Shown here: positions 13,301-22,300 of the stretch, piece after piece
How the letters are laid out: every line of letters starts with the position of its first letter
Position numbering within the stretch: position 1 is the first letter of the stretch
Assembly: GCF_035083965.1 (NCBI RefSeq)
Contig: NC_089723.1
Span: forward strand, 36,339,193 to 36,403,192
DNA: 64,000 nucleotides
Direction: 5' to 3'
Origin: Branchiostoma lanceolatum
Lineage: Eukaryota > Chordata > Leptocardii > Amphioxiformes > Branchiostomatidae
Notes under the pieces: generated by a model
Databases searched by the model: none
Told to the model about the DNA's origin: nothing
What the model saw: the letters and a program-made list of their open reading frames with translations, nothing else
Position numbers and translations under genes: made by a program

Positions 13301-16300
13301 AGGACCAGCAAAGAAAGTCTGAGCAGCAGGTCAGTTGTAAACTGCACATTCGGTACTCCATTAGGCTACCTTAAAGAGGGAGGTGGGGCCAGTCAGTATT
13401 GCCCTGAGGAAGATACATTAAGATACGTTTTCTAAGTGTTGGCAGCTGTAATAGTTTGCCTTATCATGAAGCCTCAAACAATGGTTTATTCACAATCAAT
13501 ACAATACAATACAATACAATACAATACAATAAAATGCAATACAATACAATACAATAAATAAATACAATGCAATATCACAATGTAGCCTATGTTGTCATTT
13601 CCCAAGCGAAGGCTGAATCATAGTGCGTTTACATACCATATGACACTGGGTGATAAGATCACAATGTTCCGCCTATATAAAACAGTTAATTTTGTAAGAT
13701 GACAGTAACATACTAGATAAAACATACATATGTAGGGTTCTAAGGATGGCAGCTTATGCGCATTGGTACTGTTCCGACATGCGTGCATTTGAATTCAACA
13801 TGCAGCTTCGAAACGCTGGACTGTCTTTGGTGGACTCTATGGACCAGGCAGCAGACAGCCTCCTGGCCATGCTGCCCAAAACTGAAGACTACGTCAAGAC
13901 GTTTGGAAACGACGATGCCATCGTCACGGTTGCACGGTCCACTAAGAAAGATATAATGACACTTCAGGGCGGTCATGTTAAAGTGACAGCGTCCCCCACA
14001 CATTCTGATTTAGAGGGGGCTACGGATGCTAAGGTCAGTGCGTCGACTGTTCTGCTGTTTCATTTCGTTTTTTCAAGTATGTCGTTCTCTGCGTTTGTAT
14101 TTCATGCACTGTGGCTGAGTTTCATTGAATTTTAATGTTGATAAAATTGAAACAACGAATAACGGTAAAATACCGCTAAGATATGCAACAGAAATTAAAT
14201 GTGAACAATATGAAAACAAACAGGAGTAATGCAACACTATCTATCTTAAGGAGTACATCGAATACCAACTGATGGATATAGATTAAACAGTAACGTGGCA
14301 TATAAAGAGGCAATGACGTCATTTATCGTTCGTCATTTATTGCATTATTCTAAATTCTTATCGCAATACAATACAAAATCTTGTCTTTATCTGTTGTAGA
14401 TGGTTGTGATTGAAAAGAACCTATTTTCCTGGAACGATTCTACGTTTGGAGACAACGTCACCACACCCGTGACCACGTTTTCCTGGGGTTTTGACACCGG
14501 CTCTGTGCAACTGAACCTTTCGATTCCTGTTACATTTGGATTCATTGAACAACCTTCTCCTTCTTTTCATCCTGTCGCACGTTCTGAACAAACGAGACGT
14601 CGAAAACGGGACATTCATGAACGTTGGCTTGTTGGGACACGGTTCGAACGAGGTGACATCCCCGGCGGACAGAACGGAAGCGAGAATATGACTTTTCACG
14701 TATTTGACATACCGACTCCCACCGTTGTCGTCGTGATGCAGTTGTCGTGGTGGGATTACGACGCTTCCTTCCGCGTGTTTTTCCGTTACGAAACGCCTCC
14801 AACAAGGGAGCTTCATGACGCCGTGATGATAGTTCAGGAGGAAGACGTTTTGCTGGCTTGGCAGCGAGGCACAAACAGCTCGCGAACCTTTACTCCGAAT
14901 ATCCAGGGACGACGGGGGAGACTTTATGTTGGGATACAGAAAGCAGGTAACTCAGCAAACATGTCATAGCAGGAATGAGTATACGAATAGAAAGGACACA
15001 CAACAAAGCTGCTCCTATATAACCGTTGTTGCAGCAACTTTACATCCATTCAATCTGTAAAGCTAACATTAAGTTGTGAGATTGATCTAACATGTTTACC
15101 ATGTCTGTAGAATCTCTCAATCGTCTGCAAACGGCACCTTCGCCTGGAGATTACGTCCTTCACTCATCAACACTGAGCTGTCTCACCTGGAATGACGCAT
15201 CGGAGAAGTGGCAAGACGCAGACTGTGGGGTGAGGTGTAGATTCCACACTCCATGTAGAATAACAATTTTTGTACTAATGTCTCAATCAAAACATGTAGC
15301 TGCATTGGTCTACAGCATTTCTACAACTCACCTTTCTCAGTTTTTTATATTATGATTTCTCAAAATATAGGTATCCTAGTGCAGGAAATATCCTTTTTCA
15401 TAATATGTTTATTTCATGCTCTTTCGGCATCAGGTCCATGTGGATCTATCTGATAACACCATCAGGTGTAACTGCAACGTCCCCAGGCCAAAGGCTGTCA
15501 TTGGTGGCTCCCTGCACGTTCTTCCAAATTCTATTGATTTTGACAACGTCTATAAAGATCCCGACATCCTCAGTGACAACAACCTTGTTTTCTGCACGGT
15601 TATCGGCGAGTGGGCTCTCTACTTCGTATTAATGATCATGCTCAACGTAGACTTTCGGCGGCGTCGAGTGAGTACATCTAAATGTATCGAAGCGTGCAAC
15701 CTCAACGTTCCATTATCATTTTTTTCAGCTATATCTCTTTCTTACAGTGGTCTTATATTTTAATGTCTCTTCTTCTTTTCTTTTTTAAATCAGGAACGGA
15801 TGACTGGTGAATCAGCAATTCTTGGTAGTAAGAAGCAGTTACCACAAGTGTCCGTCCTCCCCCCGGACAGGATGCCAGCCCCATATTTGTACCAGATCAC
15901 CGTCACCACCGGCTCCATGTTCGGTGCCGGCACCTCGGCACGGATCGGGTTCCAAATGTTCGGATCAAAGAGCAAAACCACAGTTAAGATGATTAACCCC
16001 GACGGAGAAGTAAGTTTGAACAATTCCACTAGACAGCGCTCTCGCTGCGCTCTCGCTGCGATCTACATTGAATTATTGTAACCCTTGACTTCATGATTGG
16101 AATATCATGCAAAGTGTTAAGTATGATTGAAAAGACAAACACAAAACAAAACACACAACGCGTAAAAAGATTAATTTTTTTGTTATTATTCAACTATTCT
16201 GTTTGAAGTAGAGGTCACGGATTGATGATTAAACCTTCCTTAAAACGTCTTACTGTATTTTCAGGCCTTGCTAAGAGGAAGTACTTTTGACGTCATCATG

Positions 16301-19300
16301 CCATTGAAGACGTCACTAGGACATCTGGAACTGCTGCATATCTGGCACGACAATACCGGCGTTGATGAAGCCTCGTGGTTTCTGAGGGATATCATTGTGA
16401 AGGATCTTCAAACAGAGGAAGTGTAAGATGCCGTCATTTTGTTTAATTTGACAACATTTCTGACAAAAAGAAACGTATCAGTACTCTGCAGGCTTTAAAG
16501 TCATAATCGAAATCAGGAAATAACAATGCATTTATGAACAGACTACTTCGCCAAAAAGCTTTTTGTTACTGTTCAAACCAATTAAGTTTACCAAGCCCCA
16601 ATTTTGCGAAGAAGCTACTTTAACAGTTCTTCCCACACCATATGCTGTGTAGGTGTGTATATGTGACTTTGTGAATATGGGTTAACAATGATCATGCCTA
16701 ATATTGCCGATTAATATGTATTTTTTTGTCTTCACTTGAGTTTTGGCCAAACCTTCGGGTTATTTTGTGTGTGTCTTTTGTAGTTATCAGTTTGTTTGCT
16801 ACGACTGGCTGTCTGAAGACCGAGGCGACTTCCGGGTGCAGAAAGTTCTCCATGTGGCGACCCGGGAACAGTTGGGATCTTTCAGTAGCTTGTTCCGGGA
16901 GAACACGGATGCAATGTTCTACGATCAACACTTATGGATTTCCCCTTTTGTGTCACCGGACGGTAACTAAATTTTTACCAGACGTTGAATAGGCTTTGGG
17001 TTCTTTTCGTATTGTATTTATAGCTATTTTCCTAGAACAAAATATCTAAAGCTGCCTGTTTAGTTTGCAAATCGTAATTGTGCGGTAGAATTACGATTTG
17101 CAAACTAAACAGGCAGCTTTGGGCTTTGCAAACTAATTTACTACCTGACAAGAAACTATTTTCAATAGAGACGACGATGTGTCTACTACATTTTGATAGA
17201 CATCACTTTTGGTGAGCTTGTTTTGAATCAATTTTCAGGATCCAGTAGGTAATTGTTGTGGACAATCTCAAGTCAACGCTACACACTCATTCCACATCTT
17301 CAGAAAGAATGGTGCGGCCGCATAGCTCAGATATGGTATCAGATTGCCAGGGCAGTATGCCCTGGAAAGTTACATAAGTGAGAGCTTCATGAACTTGTCA
17401 TTTAGCCTCTGTACACTGAAGAAGCCAAAAGGCGAAACCAGTCCGTGTGATAGGCTGGATAAAATTTCTAAACGGGAACTATGCGGCTCCAGATGTCTTT
17501 CTGAGGAGTGACTGGGGTGCGAAAAAGTCGGTTAGCCGAGGAATGAATCCTCTCTACTTTATGCTATTTTCAGGATCCAGCTTCACCAGGTCAGAACGTC
17601 TGTCTTGCTGCTGTGCAGTCTTCAGCAGCATCATGTTGTCCAACGCCATGTGGTATAAGAGTGACGAAGGTTTTGTGACAAAGAACACCGTGTTTGATCT
17701 GGGATTTGTACAGATCACTCTACAAGTAAGGGAACCGCATGCGATTAGTTTTCCTCGCTCTAACATACAGTGACAAACTGAGTGAAATCTTAGCTTATAC
17801 TGTTGATACGTAAATCTGCCCTTACCATTTATATTTAGAACCATTGCAGAGACAATGGACCCGTCTCTTTTCAATTGAAGTCTACACTTTGATGGCACCC
17901 CTCCACTGCAATGAAATTGGAAATTTGAAATCGTTCTTCCGCATATTGTGTGACTCTTCCGTTATCAAATCACATTTTCCTGTAGTAAAATTTTTGTTGC
18001 GTGTAACATAGGAGCTGTACGTAAGTCTCGTGACTGTAGTCATGGTGATGCCTGTCGTGTTGGTACCGGCCAGACTGTTCCGTGTGGAGGTACCAGCTTC
18101 CATCACCGCTCCGGGAATACGGCGTAGCTCCAAATATGGTATGTTATTTTTGGAATTGCATATTCCACTGCCTGCAAAAAAAGAAATCAAACCTAATGAC
18201 AACTGGTTTAGATTAGAAGTAGCGCTAGTTGATTACTTTGATCTCACTTTATGTTTATTTCATTATACCTTATTATTAGCATTATCTCCTTTCCGTATAT
18301 TATCATATATCATTTTTATTTTTTCTCATACAAAAGGTATTTTGTATAAAATAAATATCTATGTATTTAGTCAAAACGAAGTATATCTATACCTGAAGAT
18401 AACACCACAAACTTGTAATTTGAAACAGCAAAATGTTCGGAAAATGCCTCTGGCAATTAACCTTATGCTTTTGTTCCGTATTTATCATTTAGTGACTATC
18501 ACATGATGTATCGTATATGGTACAGACCACAAATTTTAATAGCCTTCCTTCTTTCCTCTTCTTACTTTTGATCTTAGGGGTATTGAAAGATCGACTGTCC
18601 CGTTGGTCAAAGTACGTGGCGTGGTTGCTAGTGGCGACGGTTTCCGTCGTCTCGTCGTTCTTTGTGATCCTGTACAGTCTGGACTGGGGGAGAGAGAAGA
18701 GTGAAGCCTGGTTAAAGGCCTTCTTCTTTTCCTGGGGGTTGTCAAGTCTCATCGCCGAAACTGGCCAGGTAATTAAATCTGTGGATCACACTTTGATCTT
18801 TTTCCATTGCTTGCGTTTTGAAACTCGTGAATTCGTACACATTTGTTTTAAGAAGAGGGAATAGACGTGTAAACAATAGATTCAATGATAGCATAGTATT
18901 GTATGTTTGATTATTATGTAATCGATAGATATAGTATAGCATAGATTTAGTTGTTTTGATTATCTGACTGTTGAAGAACGCTTCATGAAACGATTCTCTA
19001 CACTGAATACATTTCATGTGATTTCGAAACTACTGTACTGCATTTAGCCCATGTGGGCATGAGCGTGCAAATAAAGATAATTGGCATTGTCAAAAATGAA
19101 AATAGTAATGATTTATCCATACTGTACCCGCAGACAGTGGTCCTGGCGGCACTGTTTTCCTTTATTTGTACCCAGAGGTCCATCGAAAAGCAGACCACGT
19201 ACACTATCAAGAAAGACGAACTCCACGAGCACCTTTGGGACCAGGAAGGTAAACGATACGATGCATTTACGACTGTTTCTGTTTGAGTGGTTTCAAAGGC

Positions 19301-22300
19301 AATGTTAGCTAAAGCGATTAGTATCTTCAGCCCTCTTCTCACTGGACCCGTGGCACGCTGGCGGCGTCGCTTCGGCCGATCAAATTGACAAAGCACTCAA
19401 CGAATTCCATCCAAAAATAACGAATCTTTTAAAGCTTTGTGTGTTTTGTTGTCTTTTTGGTCATACTTGTACGTTTTGTCAAGAGTTACACAAATCCAGT
19501 TTAGAACGCAGCGACGCCGCCGCAAATTTCCGTTTCGTGAACGGTCGTTGCCTTTAAGAACGGTCGTTGCCATTTCTCAGAACGGGCGTTGCCATTTTGA
19601 ACGGTCGTTGCCAAATACGAGCGACCGATCTTGAATTCGGAACGCTCGTGGCGTGTTCGGGAACTTCTCGTAACTTCCCGGGTCATAGTAAGCATGTGAC
19701 CTATTCTTAGACTGACCAACCGCTGTTCTTAGTTCTAATTGCCCAGAGGATTTGTGACTCTCCCCATATGTTTTAGTGCTAGCGTTACAGCTGTTACTCG
19801 TTTGTCAACACGTCAAGCAAAAAGAAAGATTTCTGGTCTTTCAGGACAAAATAAAGTAACATTTGGTAGAGCTGATGAACTAGGGAAGCTTCGGGGAAGT
19901 ATGCAATGGGGTAAGTTACGTATACTGGCCTCGAAATCTGGATATAACAGCAGTCCCACCTCCTTGGGGTTTCTAGTATCCACTCGGGCTTCGCCCAGAG
20001 CCCTCGGGGAGACTAGAACCCCCTGGTGGGCGAGCGGCATTGCTGTTATACTAGTATCCAATACATCTTGGCCGCTCCCATCAGCTATTACCAAGGAGGT
20101 TAACCTCCTTGCTATTACAAAGTAAATCGAACAAAAAGGGCTGTTAACACCCCGGGAGAATATTATTATTAGGGTGAGAAATGAGGACCTGGGCAGGTAT
20201 GCAAATTGTTCCTGTGTGAATTGAGGGGTGAATGAAAGTCACACCTCATCCGTGTCCTTGTCCAAGGGTAAACAAGGTAGTAAAACTTGGTGAAAAATTA
20301 TTTTGACACAAGGGACCAGAACAACATTGATTGCCATACACGCTACATTTCAAGGTCAAATCAAGGATTGATAATCGGCAATATATGTTCCCTAGATTCA
20401 TATTGTCTCTTCTGTAAATATTTAATTTTCTGGTGCATAATTTGGGGAAACGATTAAAAGTGAAACCCAGCAGCAAGTGACCACCCCTGGTGAAATAACA
20501 AATGTTTAAGGACAACAACAACAAGATGGCTTCTTGATGGATTTAGAATGTCCTGGCTGGGCTTCCACAAGTTCTGGCGCGAGTGGCTCTTCTTCTGTCG
20601 CCACTAGTGTCATTACCCACAATTCTCAGAAATCCGGGAAGTTACGAGAAGTTCCCGAACACTGCACGAGCGTTCGGAATTCAAGATCGGTCGATCGGAT
20701 TTGGCAACGACCGTTCAAAATGGCAACGTCCGTTCTGAGAATTGGCAACGACCGTTCTCAAAGGCAACGACCGTTCACGAAAGGGAAATTTGCGACGCCG
20801 CCAGCGTGCCGCGGGTCCAGGGAGAGGGGGGCTTTAGTGACTGGAAAACAGTTCGTTGTGTTTATTCTAATCCATGTCCTGATGTTTACAACTGATATTT
20901 ACAATTCCAGTTCCTCGGAAGAGGTATCCACCCGGTGCTGCATCTGCAGAAAGGATGAAAGTCAAAAATGCACAACGGCGAAAGTTCTTCATCGTCATGA
21001 AGGATTATGTTCTCCTTTTCCTGTTCGTCGTGGTTCTGTTCTTCATCAGTCATCACGAGAAAGACCCGTTTGCCTTCTACGCGTCACAGACGTTGTCCGG
21101 CACGCTTCTTGAAGATCACGATTCGGTAGGCATTGAGCAACGTCCGAAACACCATCAATCAAGAGTATTTTTTTCGGATTTTTCATAATTCAAATTGTCA
21201 CTGCACAAGTCCTTTAATAACAGAACAATGACGATAATCTGAGATACTTCTGTCTCAATTGCACCGGTGCCCGTCAGGGATGTAGCCCCGGCCGGGCCCC
21301 GAAGCCAGAAATTTGTCCCGGTGGACTGCCGAGCACTGGAGGAATACTGTCATCTCACGCTGTCTATTTGTTACAGGGTTTCAGGTTAAATTTAAATCCT
21401 AGTCAAAGTCACCGCGGGTCCCGGACGTGCCCCAAAATAGCCCGGTAGCCGCAGGGTGTCCAACGGGGCCACGTAAGGGTCACGCCCGAAAGTAAAAAAA
21501 AGAGCCCGTGAACTGGACGGTAGGGGCTTATTGTGGGATCTAATGCTAGGGTCACATTTCTAATTCGGGGCCCGGCCGGGCAGCTTGTGGGAACGAAAAC
21601 TATGATATAGATGACAACAAAAGACACAAAACTTTTAAAAATTATTCCTTGCCATACGTTATGTATATTCTTGATATGCAGCTTTTATTCTTTGTTTTCT
21701 CAAACTGCCCGGCCGGGCCCCGGCTTGGAAATGTGACCCTAGCATTAGCATAAGTCGTGCTCTAATATATACATCTGAATTTACGTCTTGTTTTGTCACA
21801 GATCACCACTGCTGACGAGTTCTGGACATGGACTGAGGAGGTCCTCCTGCCTGTTTTGTACCCGTCGGTCTGGTACAATGGGTGGAAGATGAAGTATCTG
21901 GACCGACAGTTTCCACTTTATACAGAAGCGTTCAGAATCGGGCCGCCACTCCTAACCCAAGTGAGAAAGGCACCAGGTAGGAATCTTGGCTTCTTCCTGA
22001 TGCTCTAACATGGGGCTTCAATTGTTTACAATGATTACATTTTTTTTTTTGCAGTGTCAAGTCATTCGCTCTAAAGTGCTATACAGTGTGATTGTATTCA
22101 ATATCAGCTACAAATTTCATTAGTTTTTAGTATTACCTATGTTTCATCAAGTGTAATAATAATTTCCCAACTCTTCGGATCTACTAGTATCAACATTTTG
22201 TTCTTTATTAAGTAGAAAATGAACGCCTGTTTTGCTTATTGAGAACATTCTGTTTACCATCGCCTAGGTTCGTGTTTGGTTCTACAGGCTGTATTGATAG

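Noticed and set aside
14421-14874. Two minus-strand frames of 110-131 codons in the polycystin gene
   Set aside because: They are shadows of coding exon 14400-14946 with no family resemblance.
17313-17400. tRNA-like 'gcatagctcag' followed by a small stem
   Set aside because: No B box and no acceptor stem closure could be drawn; at most a decayed SINE head.
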